In this document: in pieces, positions 1 through 9,088 of the stretch
How the letters are laid out: every line of letters starts with the position of its first letter
Numbering within the stretch: the stretch's first letter is position 1
From: Bact-08 sp028707695
Lineage (GTDB): Bacteria; Bacteroidota; Bacteroidia; Bacteroidales; UBA932
Reading direction: 5' to 3'
NCBI GenBank assembly: GCA_963666385.1
Contig: OY762808.1
Coordinates: forward strand, 1,674,001 to 1,738,000
Length of the DNA: 64,000 nucleotides
Program-made: the position numbers and the translations under genes
Notes under the pieces: generated by a model
Seen by the model: the letters and a program-made list of their open reading frames with translations, nothing else
Told to the model about the DNA's origin: nothing
Database searches by the model: none

Positions 1-1436
1 AAAGCCATGGTATCTGCCACAGGCAGTTTACTTACAAGTTTGCCTTTAACCGACCGGACCTCTTTTTGCGGGAATTTGTCAGGGCTGGAATAGGTATCTG
101 TAAAGTACTCCTTGGATTTTGAATACTCTATGGAATGGTTCCCTTGGGATGGTGTTAAACATTTGAATTTGCGCCCATTGAACCCTACAGAAAAATAGTA
201 TTTTTCATATGGATTACTCTCTTTGTAATAGCCGTAGCCCTCAAATACAAAACTCCGTCCAAGGGTATCAATATTGAATACTGTTCCTGCAACAAAGTCA
301 CCTCCTGCAATCTTGTTTTCCAGCTCTCCATCTTTATTGTAAAGGTAGTATGCTCCAAGCCCTTCCCTTTCGCTCCACCAAATAATGTCGTTGCCGCCAT
401 TCAGGATATGAACCGAATGCAAAAGCTCATTCACAATTGGTTTTCCAATCTCTTCTACCAACACCCTCACCTGCCTTGTAGCCGGATCCAGGTCACACAA
501 CTGGATTGTATCGTTGCCCCTGCTTTTGCGGGTAAAGTATACCTTGTCATATTCATGGGCATTGTGATAATTACGCACTAGCTTAATTTCCTGGTCTTTA
601 AACCTGGTAATATCTATCTTGGATAATTCCCGCTTTTGTGCATCCAGCAAATACAAACCATACCGGGTAACCAAAGAGTCGTTGGTGAGCTCCATCTTGT
701 AGTTCTTGGCTTTGGGTGGGGTGGAAAGATTGTTGACCACTGTCATCTCTGTCACACTCCGCATATCGGGCCTGAGGAATACAGCATAGTTTGTATTCCC
801 TTGCCAATCTCCCCTCACGCTTTTACGAGTGGTATCGTTATCTGCCGAGCGGAACGTGGTAAACGAAAAGAAAGGCTCACCATCGAATGACATTCTTATA
901 TCCTTGCCCTGGACAACATCATGCAGGTAAATATCATGCAAATGTCCATATATATAGTAAGAGCTGTCATGCGAATAGTTTTTCCAATATTCCCGGCTGA
1001 ACGCTTTGGTTTTGTTTTCTTTGGAAACAGTATCCTTTGGGATTTCCGTAAAACTCCTGCCTTTTATTGAGTAATAGAGATTTTTCCCGTCCATCCTGCA
1101 CTCAAGGAGCTCATTGCTGCCCTCTTTGAACCCGGATATGTAACAGTTAAGTGTATCTTCAATCTGGAACAGCTCTGTCTCCTTGCCTTTTGAAGGATCT
1201 ACCAACCAATACTTTTTCTTGCCATCCACCTTTTTGTAAAAATAGAGATGGTCGCTCTCCCTAAACCAAGAGGCATCCAAAGTCATGGAACCCACTTTTT
1301 TGTAGATTGAATCGCTGCTGAAATACCTGGCCGTTTCAAATCTTGGGTCCTTGCCCTCTATTGCAGAATAATCCTGTCCCTTCAAAAGACCCATGCTGAG
1401 TATGAACCCCGCTGCCAACAACACCCTTTTGTCCAT
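1..1436 (-). CDS. S9-family (DPP4-like) exported peptidase, partial
   Basis: The frame is open from an ATG at 1436 to the window edge (478 codons), so the C-terminal part lies outside. The start MDKRVLLAAGFILSMG is a short signal peptide. What follows is the beta-propeller half of a dipeptidyl-peptidase-IV-like enzyme: repeated Tyr/Trp-rich strands such as DIYLHD, YWLVDPSKG and NGGNDIIWWSERE, the last being a typical DPP4 N-domain motif. The alpha/beta-hydrolase domain with the GxSxGG serine is not in view, so catalytic competence cannot be judged. It is the last visible gene of the fecR-susC-susD operon, 16 nt behind the subtilase-like gene, which suggests that it trims peptides in the periplasm or at the surface before or after uptake. 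The family is clear; the substrate is inferred. Confidence 0.8.
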   Translation of the reverse strand, partial: MDKRVLLAAGFILSMGLLKGQDYSAIEGKDPRFETARYFSSDSIYKKVGSMTLDASWFRESDHLYFYKKVDGKKKYWLVDPSKGKETELFQIEDTLNCYISGFKEGSNELLECRMDGKNLYYSIKGRSFTEIPKDTVSKENKTKAFSREYWKNYSHDSSYYIYGHLHDIYLHDVVQGKDIRMSFDGEPFFSFTTFRSADNDTTRKSVRGDWQGNTNYAVFLRPDMRSVTEMTVVNNLSTPPKAKNYKMELTNDSLVTRYGLYLLDAQKRELSKIDITRFKDQEIKLVRNYHNAHEYDKVYFTRKSRGNDTIQLCDLDPATRQVRVLVEEIGKPIVNELLHSVHILNGGNDIIWWSEREGLGAYYLYNKDGELENKIAGGDFVAGTVFNIDTLGRSFVFEGYGYYKESNPYEKYYFSVGFNGRKFKCLTPSQGNHSIEYSKSKEYFTDTYSSPDKFPQKEVRSVKGKLVSKLPVADTMA

Positions 1437-1452
1437 AAATTCGCTATTATCT

Positions 1453-2622
1453 TTATATTCCTAAAATTTTTCCCTTTATTTTTGACGGAGACATCTTTGG
1501 TGTGCGAGCCAATATTTCAATAACCTCACCTGCCATTTTTATTACAGCTGCATTATTTCCATCGTTTTCCTCTGTATATACCTTAATCAAATTAGGCATC
1601 TCCACTAGGTAATCTCCTGCTGATGCAACCACAATTATTCCTTTTGTCCCTGCATATGCAATTGCCTCTGCCAGTTTGGAACCATGCAACGAATACTCCT
1701 TTGCCTGGGGTATCAAGATCATGTTGGCTCCGTTGTTGGCTGCATACATTATTGCAGAGTAGATATCTTTGTCAAATGCCTCCCCGGCGGCTGCAACCCT
1801 CAATGGCATTACCTTTGGTCTTCTTTTGGCATTAACGGTGCCAAGCCCGGCAATCATGGTCATGACTTCAGTTGCATGATCGTTTGGCAATGCTGCAATG
1901 TTTTTGTTACCATAATTGAGGTTGTCAAAATCATAGGGATTATCACCTATGGAAAAACGGGGGTTGGACATTGGATTGCCTAAAGTGCTTATCCTTTGTA
2001 CAGACAACTTGTGCTCGTTCTGTGCGTTTTCCAACGCCTCCCTCCACATATTCTTTCCGGTGTAAAGTGCTTTTGTACATTCCGACATCACCTGCGAAAG
2101 CAGGGTCTCCATGGAGTCCGGGATCATTGAATAGTCAATTGTATTCAAATCCTTTATTTCTATATCATTGTGCCCTTTCTGTGAGATTACCACCGAGTCC
2201 ATATATTTGAACCCATTGTAATTGTACTCCAATAGTTTTGCAAACTCAATGTAGCCGTCTATCCTGGCTTTTGACCGGAAATACCTGTAATTGGCATACT
2301 CTTCCTTCTCTTTTGGATTTAACCCGGATGTATCTGTCACACTGCCATATTTGCCATGCAACAGCTGCATGACTCTAAAGGACTCATTTCCAATTGAAGC
2401 AGGATTCACTGTATTGTTTTTGTCACCCAAAAAGTTCCAACCCACAATATAGCCTTTGCCATCCCTTTTGAACAACTCCTTAATATTGGAGTTTGTTGTA
2501 TCCACTCCGGTATCTACCAGGGCTATAACTATCTCTTTTGCCCTTTTGGGGCTGTTTGCAGGCAATAATGCAGGGGACATTACCATCAAAGCAACTGCAA
2601 TTATAAAATATCTTCTTTTCAT
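1453..2622 (-). CDS. Subtilase (S8)-like exported protein lacking the catalytic serine
   Basis: 389 aa with a signal peptide (MKRRYFIIAVALMVM...). The fold signature is that of Bacteroidales S8 proteases: VDTGVD (Asp37), GWNFLGDKN (about 61-69), NDHATEV (His249), PLRV...DKDIYSAIMYAANNGA (about 273-299). The oxyanion-hole Asn motif (AAGN) reads SAGD (Asp337). Where GTSMAAP should stand the sequence reads GNNAAVIKMAG (355-365), so the nucleophilic serine is Asn. Only about 18 residues separate the two motifs, whereas active homologues have 70 or more. The reading frame itself is intact. I infer a non-catalytic binding protein or a decaying protease. It sits in the susCD operon between a Calx-beta-like lipoprotein and an S9 peptidase. 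Confidence 0.75.
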   Translation of the reverse strand: MKRRYFIIAVALMVMSPALLPANSPKRAKEIVIALVDTGVDTTNSNIKELFKRDGKGYIVGWNFLGDKNNTVNPASIGNESFRVMQLLHGKYGSVTDTSGLNPKEKEEYANYRYFRSKARIDGYIEFAKLLEYNYNGFKYMDSVVISQKGHNDIEIKDLNTIDYSMIPDSMETLLSQVMSECTKALYTGKNMWREALENAQNEHKLSVQRISTLGNPMSNPRFSIGDNPYDFDNLNYGNKNIAALPNDHATEVMTMIAGLGTVNAKRRPKVMPLRVAAAGEAFDKDIYSAIMYAANNGANMILIPQAKEYSLHGSKLAEAIAYAGTKGIIVVASAGDYLVEMPNLIKVYTEENDGNNAAVIKMAGEVIEILARTPKMSPSKIKGKILGI

Positions 2623-2681
2623 GATAAAAAAAGATATTACCCGGCTTTTACCCCGGATAATATCTTACTAAGGTTTATTTG

Positions 2682-3899
2682 TTATTTCCTGATGAAACGG
2701 AATGTAAGAGGATCTCCCCAGATAAAGCTGAAATCTGTGCTGTTACCATGTTGGTTTATTTGCAATACCAAAATCTCTTCATGTTCAGAAGAAGAAGTTA
2801 TGAACATGTTCACCTTGCCTGCTTTCAAATCCTCTGCCTCTGCACTGAACAGGTAGTTTACCTGAGCCAGGTTGCACCTTGGTGCCACATATTTTTCGGG
2901 TGGGTATGACATTCCCAAAACAATCATGTCAGAACCCTCTATATCCCATGTAGTATTGCGGAAATAGTTCTTCAACTTACCGGAAGATGTGATTGTAAAA
3001 GAGTTGTCTGCCTTGAAATTCAATATATCAGAAGAGGTACATGTAGGGAGTGCCGCCTTTTGTTGTTCTGACAAACCCCATGCAATTGCAAAATCGTCCA
3101 GTTTGTAAAAGTCAAGTCCTTTCCATTCACCAACAATCCTCTCGTTCATTCTCTTAGGAATTGTTATCTCAATCATAGGGACTGCTCCCGGGAAATATCC
3201 GTTTGCATCGCCGCATTCCAGAACAATAGTGTTTTTACCCTCTTCGTATTTGATAACCTCTATGCTGAACGTTCCGTTACTTTTGTTTTTCAGGAAACTA
3301 GCATGCTTCTTGTTGTCCACGAAACGGAAATGGGTACCTTCAACGGCAGTTGAAGTACTTACCACATTCAATGCAATATTTGTAACATCGGCAACATTAA
3401 AGTTGTTTCCTTGCTGGTCATAAAGGTTAACAGTAAAATCTGCGTTGTCACCAGGGATCTCTCCTTGCGGAGCTGCAAAAGAAAAAATTGTTGTTTGCTC
3501 AAGGGTGGTGGTGATAACCGCTTTAGGGAACCTTCCAAAATCATATCCTGTCAACGGAGCTGTTATTGATACTTCAATTTTCTTTGATTCTGTTATCTCG
3601 TACTTTACCGTCACTATGACTTCGCCCTCTTTTTCACCTGCGGGAATATCTATATACTCCTTCTCAACTGTGTAGTCTGTTCCTTTTACTGCTGTTCCTG
3701 CAAAAACCAAAGGAACCCTGGTATCAATAGCAACAGGTTCGTCCAGCCTCAATTTGATTGGCTGCACACAACCTTTTGGAACATTATAAGTTGCATCTGC
3801 AAAGGACATCGTTGGCAACTCTACTACCGGCTCATCTTTTTCACATGCAAACATGAGCAGTGACGCTAACATCAGGAAGAAAAACTTTTTCATTTTCAT
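2682..3899 (-). CDS. Calx-beta/DUF4843-like surface lipoprotein of a SusCD locus
   Basis: 405 aa. The lipobox ends at Cys19 (LLMFAC), so this is a lipoprotein. Residues about 30-135 look like one Calx-beta-type Ig fold (VPKGCVQPIKLRLDEP ... GTAVKGTDY ... IPAGEKEGEVIVTV), and a second, weaker unit follows (about 145-250). The C-terminal part (about 255-405) has the look of a small beta-barrel (RIVGEWKGLDFY ... FTITSSGKLKNYF ... LTFRFIRK). Proteins of this kind lie downstream of susD in many Bacteroidales uptake operons and are thought to bind substrate at the cell surface. No catalytic motif is visible. The start could also be the ATG two codons later. Confidence 0.6.
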   Translation of the reverse strand: MKMKKFFFLMLASLLMFACEKDEPVVELPTMSFADATYNVPKGCVQPIKLRLDEPVAIDTRVPLVFAGTAVKGTDYTVEKEYIDIPAGEKEGEVIVTVKYEITESKKIEVSITAPLTGYDFGRFPKAVITTTLEQTTIFSFAAPQGEIPGDNADFTVNLYDQQGNNFNVADVTNIALNVVSTSTAVEGTHFRFVDNKKHASFLKNKSNGTFSIEVIKYEEGKNTIVLECGDANGYFPGAVPMIEITIPKRMNERIVGEWKGLDFYKLDDFAIAWGLSEQQKAALPTCTSSDILNFKADNSFTITSSGKLKNYFRNTTWDIEGSDMIVLGMSYPPEKYVAPRCNLAQVNYLFSAEAEDLKAGKVNMFITSSSEHEEILVLQINQHGNSTDFSFIWGDPLTFRFIRK

Positions 3900-3925
3900 T
3901 TTTATTTATTTAAGTGGTTAATTAT

Positions 3926-4120
3926 TTATTCATTTACATTATTGCGGTACTCTGCATTCCTATTGTTGTACTCCTCTCGCTGGTCTGCGGTAAGAGGTGT
4001 AGGGTCGGGAAGTTTGTACTCTTTGTTCATACTACCCTCTTTCCTTGGGGGCTCGGGTTCTATATTCGAACAACCGGCCAAAATCAACGTTACAGTTGCA
4101 AAAAACAGATACTTTTTCAT
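3926..4120 (-). CDS. Small lipoprotein of 64 aa in the SusCD operon
   Basis: A short reading frame with a clear lipoprotein signal: MKKYLFFATVTLILAGC, Cys17, then a hydrophilic tail of 47 residues rich in Pro, Glu, Asn and Arg (EPEPPRKEG ... ADQREEYNNRNAEYRNN). It fits tightly between susD (6 nt before) and the 405-aa lipoprotein, in the same direction, so it is probably cotranscribed. The tail has no predicted fold that I recognise. Its composition (charged, disordered, short helix at the end) suggests a tether or accessory peptide of the SusCD complex. Function unknown. Confidence 0.65.
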   Translation of the reverse strand: MKKYLFFATVTLILAGCSNIEPEPPRKEGSMNKEYKLPDPTPLTADQREEYNNRNAEYRNNVNE

Positions 4121-4126
4121 TTTCCT

Positions 4127-5512
4127 TTAATTATATACGAATTCGGTATAGCCTTCATTCTGGATTATTCCTTTGTTTAGTTCAATATCGTCTGCAGGAA
4201 TAGGGTAGGTATACATAAAGCTGTATGTTGTGTATGCCAAACCATTCCTGGATACCCAAAACTGCGGTGATCCCAGCCTTTTGAGCTGCATGATACGGTC
4301 TCCCTCCATGAACATCTCTTTTCTCCTTTCATTTATTATAAGCCGGGAGAGTGGTGTGAGGTTGTTTCCCATGGCATCCTTCACAACCACAGAGGCATCT
4401 TCTATATTGGGGATTGTGGTTGGAGTCAAAGGGATGTGACCCTCTATCCTGTTGTTCCTAAGGGTATTCACATACATCAAAGCTCTGTCGTTATCAGAAA
4501 GGTAGTAACTACTCTCTGCTGCAATAAGCAACATCTCTTCGGAACGGATGGACCCTATGAATAATTTGATTGGATTGCGTCTGGAATTGAGAGATTCCGT
4601 AAAACGGATATCCTTTGACCTGCTGTCAAAAACATTTATGAAGTCTATGCTCACAGGCCTGTTCTTAAGGGTTGTGTAAACCCTGTCAGATACATATTGC
4701 GACTGGGACATTGTGTTCTTGTACCTGAGGATCATATTGTTGGTTTCCTTGTTCCCAAGTACCATTTGAGCAAAGGTCTCCCTGTCTGCCACAGGATATT
4801 TGTCCAACAGCTCCTGGGCGTTGGATAGGGCTTTGTCCCATTGGGCTGTCCAAAAAAAGAGCCTCGCCATATAGGCCTTCACAACATCCTCTGTAAACAT
4901 GAACACTTGGTCTTGCATATCATAGATCCGAAGCGATTGTTCAAAGTCGTTTTCAATGAAATCTATGGTTTGTTGGTAAGTACTTCTTACAGGCCTGGCT
5001 TCCATATCAAACCTGTCAACCAAAGGCATTCCCAGTTGTGGGTAAACCCCGTTTACAGGAGCTTCGCAATAATGTTTTGCCAACTCAAAATAGCAAACAC
5101 CCCTAATTGCATATGCAACACTTTTCACCTTTAGCGAAAGGTCGCTCCCATCCTCTTTGAGGCCATCCAATATGATATTGCAATTCCGGATATACTGGTA
5201 AAGCTTTGCGTATACATTCTTGTCCAGCAACTGCCCAATGTAAAAAGGAATTATCTCCTGCCCCAGGTAAATGTTGGCATCCAGGTTGTCCGAAACAGCC
5301 TCTGCATTTATTACATCATTTGTATTAGGCATTATTTGGTTGTCTGCCTCCTCTTCTATGTCGTATATCATTTGGTGGAGAAGGGCAGAGTACTCTTCGG
5401 GGGTTTTGGGTATTGTTTTGCCATGGGGTTTCAAGTCGAGGTATGAGGTACATGCGCCCGATAATATCAATAGTATGGCAATGACTAATCTGTTTATAGT
5501 TTTCATTTTCAT
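4127..5512 (-). CDS. SusD/RagB-like outer-membrane substrate-binding lipoprotein
   Basis: 461 aa, lipobox at Cys21 (ILSGAC) followed by TSYLDLKPHGKTIP, the usual SusD N-terminus. The TPR-like helices (LYQYIRNCNIILDGL, VAYAIRGVCYFELAKHY, AYMARLFFWTAQWDKAL) and the C-terminal block with INERRKEMFMEGDR and MQLKRLG are diagnostic of the RagB/SusD family. It is shorter than many glycan-binding SusD proteins. It forms the lid of the SusC channel encoded 6 nt upstream. With peptidase-like neighbours the ligand is more likely peptide than starch, which is an inference from context. Confidence 0.93.
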   Translation of the reverse strand: MKMKTINRLVIAILLILSGACTSYLDLKPHGKTIPKTPEEYSALLHQMIYDIEEEADNQIMPNTNDVINAEAVSDNLDANIYLGQEIIPFYIGQLLDKNVYAKLYQYIRNCNIILDGLKEDGSDLSLKVKSVAYAIRGVCYFELAKHYCEAPVNGVYPQLGMPLVDRFDMEARPVRSTYQQTIDFIENDFEQSLRIYDMQDQVFMFTEDVVKAYMARLFFWTAQWDKALSNAQELLDKYPVADRETFAQMVLGNKETNNMILRYKNTMSQSQYVSDRVYTTLKNRPVSIDFINVFDSRSKDIRFTESLNSRRNPIKLFIGSIRSEEMLLIAAESSYYLSDNDRALMYVNTLRNNRIEGHIPLTPTTIPNIEDASVVVKDAMGNNLTPLSRLIINERRKEMFMEGDRIMQLKRLGSPQFWVSRNGLAYTTYSFMYTYPIPADDIELNKGIIQNEGYTEFVYN

Positions 5513-5518
5513 AGTTTG

Positions 5519-8500
5519 TTAAAATCCAATATTGACTCCAAAAGAGAATGATTTGCTTTGAGGGTAAACCACACCAGGTGTTTCCGGGTCAAAACCCGAG
5601 TAATTGGAAATGGTCAGGATATTGTTAACGGTAAGACTGAAACCCAGGGTCTTTATATTATATTTCTGCAGTAAGTTGTCATCCAGGGAGTAAGAGAGCA
5701 TAACCGAATTGATCTTGAAATATGATACGTTTTCTGTCAAAGCTCCTTTGTTTATTATACTTGATGTTGTCATGTAGGTTTCGTATCCTGGATTTGGACC
5801 ATATGCATCTATGAGCCTTGGCATCCCGTCTGTTACCGGATTCTGGGCAGTCCACAGGTAGGAGCTGTTCTTTAGCACATTCAAATGGTTCCTGTAAAGG
5901 TCATTGTGCGATGTAGGGACCTTTTCCGAGGTGGGGCTGGATTTCTGGATTACCCCTGCATATGCAGGGGAAGAGATTTCATTGAGCACTTTTGCACCAA
6001 ATGAGTAGACCCCGCCTACGCTTACAGATAGTTTCCTGTACCTGGCACTCACTGAATACCCTCCGGTGAGAGGAGCGTTGTTTGTCCCCACGTAAAAAAG
6101 GTAATTGTCTCCGTTTTCGTAATCGCTGCGGTCTTCAAACACAGCATCGGACCGCTCTTTGAACAAATAGACACCGGTATATTTGTCTATTCCCACAGGA
6201 ATACCGGTAAACAGGGAGTTCAAAGGGTAGTTTACATGCATGTTGTCATACAATGAGCCCCCTGTTGGAGAGATATACTCCTTGAGCATGTTCCTGTTGT
6301 AAGATATGTTTGCAGAGGCAGACAATGTAAATTCCTTGGTGCTGAATGCTGTACCGGAAACAGAAAACTCAACTCCCTGGTTTTCTATTTTTGACGTATT
6401 GTAGCTCTGGCTGCGGAAGCCTGTGGTCTCCGGTACCCTCACAGGGGTCACTACATCTGAACTTAGCCTGTAATAATACTCTGCCTGCACCCTTAGCCTG
6501 CTTTTGAACATTGCCGCACTTGCTCCTATTTTGTAGTCGAAAGTCCTTTCCCATCTCAAATTAGGGTTTGGTGCCGACCCTACATATCCCATCCTGTAGA
6601 ACTCTTCGTAGGTTTTACGGAAATCGTTATTGTAATTCATTATGAACTGGGGATATACCGATTTGTTTATATTACCTGTATACCCTGTTGCCGCACGGAA
6701 AGAGAGGTCGTTTACAAAACCCAGTTTTCCCTTCAGGAACGGTTCGTTGCTGGCATTCCAGGTGAATCCCAAGGACCATATTGGATTGAACTGCTGTTTG
6801 CTGCCAAAGTTGTTGGAACCGTCTGTCCTGGCAGTCATGCTGGCTGTATAACGGTCTTCGTATGAATAATCTGTGGAAAAATAGAACGATGCCATTGCAG
6901 ATTCATCTATGCTCTGCCCCGAAAGCCCATCCATTATCTTGGCATAATTGATCAGGTAGTCATTCGGGATTGTACCCGATTCGTCTACAGGATAAATGGG
7001 AAACGACGAGTTGCCCGACACGGGGTCGTAGCCATACCTTTTTTCGAATATGTTCTTTGAGTAGGATTTGCGCACTTCGGAGCCCAACAGCATGCTCAAA
7101 TAGTGTTTGCGACCAAACTCCTTGTTGTAGTTGAGCTGCCCCCTCAGGTTGTAGGAGTTGTTGTATGCACTGGACTGGAATATAGAACCATATTTACGTT
7201 GGGAATTGAAGTTGCTTCCTTCAAAAGGCCTGTCAGAAAAGGCGGCATAGGTGTCTTTGCCATTTATGTTGTCTGTGTTGTTGTTGGAGTAAGTCAGTGA
7301 AGCCAGTCCTTCGAATTTAAGGTTGCCTGCCATACGCCATGAAAGTGTAGCAACCTGCATCATATCAAAGCTGTTTACCCTGCTGGAGGTTTCGTTGAGG
7401 TCCCTGATTATGTTGATACCGTTGTCGGGAATAATGAAGGCTGTATTTCCGTTTGCCTTTCCAAGTTCAAAATAGGTTTCATCGGGCCTGTACGAACCAT
7501 CCTGGTTGAATGGCTTCTCGTATGGGTTGGCAAAATAGGCATATTTGAAAAGATCTGTGCTCCCGGAGGCATCTTTGGAATATTGGTAGGAAAGGGTTGT
7601 GTTGAACCCGACTTTCACCCTGTCCGATATGGTCATGTCAATTTTGGAGCTAAGGTTGTACCTGTCATAGATATTGTTCTTTACAAGGCCATTGTTTGTC
7701 CCATACCCCATGGATATATAATAACTTGTTTTTTTATTGCCTCCGGACAAGGAGAGGTAATGGTTGTGTGAAACCGATGGCCGGAAAAGCTGGTCGAACC
7801 AATCGGTGGTGTTGCCTTTAAGGTTTTCCAGGTAGTCCTCCCTCTGCTCAGCGGACATTGGTCCGAATTTACCATACCCACTCCTGGCCATTCCAACTAT
7901 ACCTATTACCGGATAGTACTCACCCTTGTTATAGCCCTCTGCAGAGAAGGTGTTCCATAACTCTTTCTCCCATTCAATCTTCTCATGTGAATTCATCAAA
8001 GAGACATCCCTGATTGGTTTGGTAACAACAGATACGTTCCCGGAATATTGGATGGAGAGTTCACCTTCCTTTCCTCTTTTGGTTGTAATCACAATCACTC
8101 CTCCCGCTGCCCTTGATCCGTAGATTGCAGAGGCAGAAGCATCTTTCAAAACGGTTATGTTCTCTATATCATTCGGGTTTATCCCGGCAATGCCATTGGT
8201 GAAAAGGGTATTGAAATCTCCGGCTTTTACCTGCCCGGTGGTTATGCTTGGAATATCCTTTTGCAGCATCACACCATCTACAACCCAAAGAGGCTCTGCA
8301 TTCCCCGAAATTGTATTGGTGCCCCTTATCCTTATTTTCGCAGTTTCCCCCGGACGACCCGATATTGCCTGCACATTAACACCCGGGATTTTCCCCTGGA
8401 TGAGCATATCCATGGACTTCAACGGAGCATCTTTAAGCTGCTCACTGTCAATTATACCAATTGATCCTGTTACCCTGGAGATGGTTGTGGTTGTATATCC

Positions 8501-9085
8501 GTTCACTACTACCTCTCCCAATGCCATGATATCTGTCTCCAGGAATATTGTCATTTGGTCTTCTTTCCCGACAGGTACCTCTATGGATTTGTAGCTGATA
8601 CATGAAACTGTGAATTTGTCCACTGCTGTGACATCCAGCATAAAATTCCCATCCAGGTCGGTAGTTGTACCGCGAAGTGAACCAGGGATAAATACAGAAG
8701 CACCTATTACCGGCTCCCTGCTCTCTTTTTCCAGTACTCTCCCTTTCACTATCCTTTTTTCTTGTTGTTTTGGCTTTTGCACCTTCCTTGAAATCACTAC
8801 CTCCTTATCTGTTATACGGTATTCAAGATTGGTGTTTTCCAGTATTTTATCCATAACCTGGTCTACAGTTGCATTTGTCATTGCTACCGTAACACGTTTT
8901 ATGTTTTCCAAATCTTTTGCCGCAACTGCAATTGAGTAATGGGTGCCTGCAAATAGTTTCTCAATAGCCTCTATTATCGTTGCCTGGTTTACAGAGAAGT
9001 TTACTCTGGACTGGCCAATCCCGGTTGCTGTAATTGATTGTACGACAAAAAAGAACGAGAACAAAAACAGAATGGTTTTTCTCAT
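5519..9085 (-). CDS. SusC/RagA TonB-dependent transporter with N-terminal STN signalling domain
   Basis: 1188 aa. Order of parts: signal peptide (1-22), STN secretin/TonB short N-terminal domain (about 28-100, FSVNQATIIEAIEKLF ... DKEVVISR), carboxypeptidase-D regulatory-like beta-sandwich (about 113-190, VKGRVLEKESREPVIGASVF), TonB plug (about 205-335, with VLKDASASAIYGSRAAGGVI), then the beta-barrel ending in FSFGVNIGF. The STN domain is the part that contacts FecR-type anti-sigma factors, and fecR lies 3 nt upstream, so this receptor both imports and senses its ligand. It is the partner of the SusD protein 6 nt downstream. Confidence 0.95.
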   Translation of the reverse strand: MRKTILFLFSFFFVVQSITATGIGQSRVNFSVNQATIIEAIEKLFAGTHYSIAVAAKDLENIKRVTVAMTNATVDQVMDKILENTNLEYRITDKEVVISRKVQKPKQQEKRIVKGRVLEKESREPVIGASVFIPGSLRGTTTDLDGNFMLDVTAVDKFTVSCISYKSIEVPVGKEDQMTIFLETDIMALGEVVVNGYTTTTISRVTGSIGIIDSEQLKDAPLKSMDMLIQGKIPGVNVQAISGRPGETAKIRIRGTNTISGNAEPLWVVDGVMLQKDIPSITTGQVKAGDFNTLFTNGIAGINPNDIENITVLKDASASAIYGSRAAGGVIVITTKRGKEGELSIQYSGNVSVVTKPIRDVSLMNSHEKIEWEKELWNTFSAEGYNKGEYYPVIGIVGMARSGYGKFGPMSAEQREDYLENLKGNTTDWFDQLFRPSVSHNHYLSLSGGNKKTSYYISMGYGTNNGLVKNNIYDRYNLSSKIDMTISDRVKVGFNTTLSYQYSKDASGSTDLFKYAYFANPYEKPFNQDGSYRPDETYFELGKANGNTAFIIPDNGINIIRDLNETSSRVNSFDMMQVATLSWRMAGNLKFEGLASLTYSNNNTDNINGKDTYAAFSDRPFEGSNFNSQRKYGSIFQSSAYNNSYNLRGQLNYNKEFGRKHYLSMLLGSEVRKSYSKNIFEKRYGYDPVSGNSSFPIYPVDESGTIPNDYLINYAKIMDGLSGQSIDESAMASFYFSTDYSYEDRYTASMTARTDGSNNFGSKQQFNPIWSLGFTWNASNEPFLKGKLGFVNDLSFRAATGYTGNINKSVYPQFIMNYNNDFRKTYEEFYRMGYVGSAPNPNLRWERTFDYKIGASAAMFKSRLRVQAEYYYRLSSDVVTPVRVPETTGFRSQSYNTSKIENQGVEFSVSGTAFSTKEFTLSASANISYNRNMLKEYISPTGGSLYDNMHVNYPLNSLFTGIPVGIDKYTGVYLFKERSDAVFEDRSDYENGDNYLFYVGTNNAPLTGGYSVSARYRKLSVSVGGVYSFGAKVLNEISSPAYAGVIQKSSPTSEKVPTSHNDLYRNHLNVLKNSSYLWTAQNPVTDGMPRLIDAYGPNPGYETYMTTSSIINKGALTENVSYFKINSVMLSYSLDDNLLQKYNIKTLGFSLTVNNILTISNYSGFDPETPGVVYPQSKSFSFGVNIGF

Positions 9086-9088
9086 GGT

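Noticed and set aside
8157..8594. Plus-strand frame of 145 codons antisense to susC
   Set aside because: It is a shadow of the susC plug-domain coding strand, has no signal, family motif or promoter, and fits no operon.
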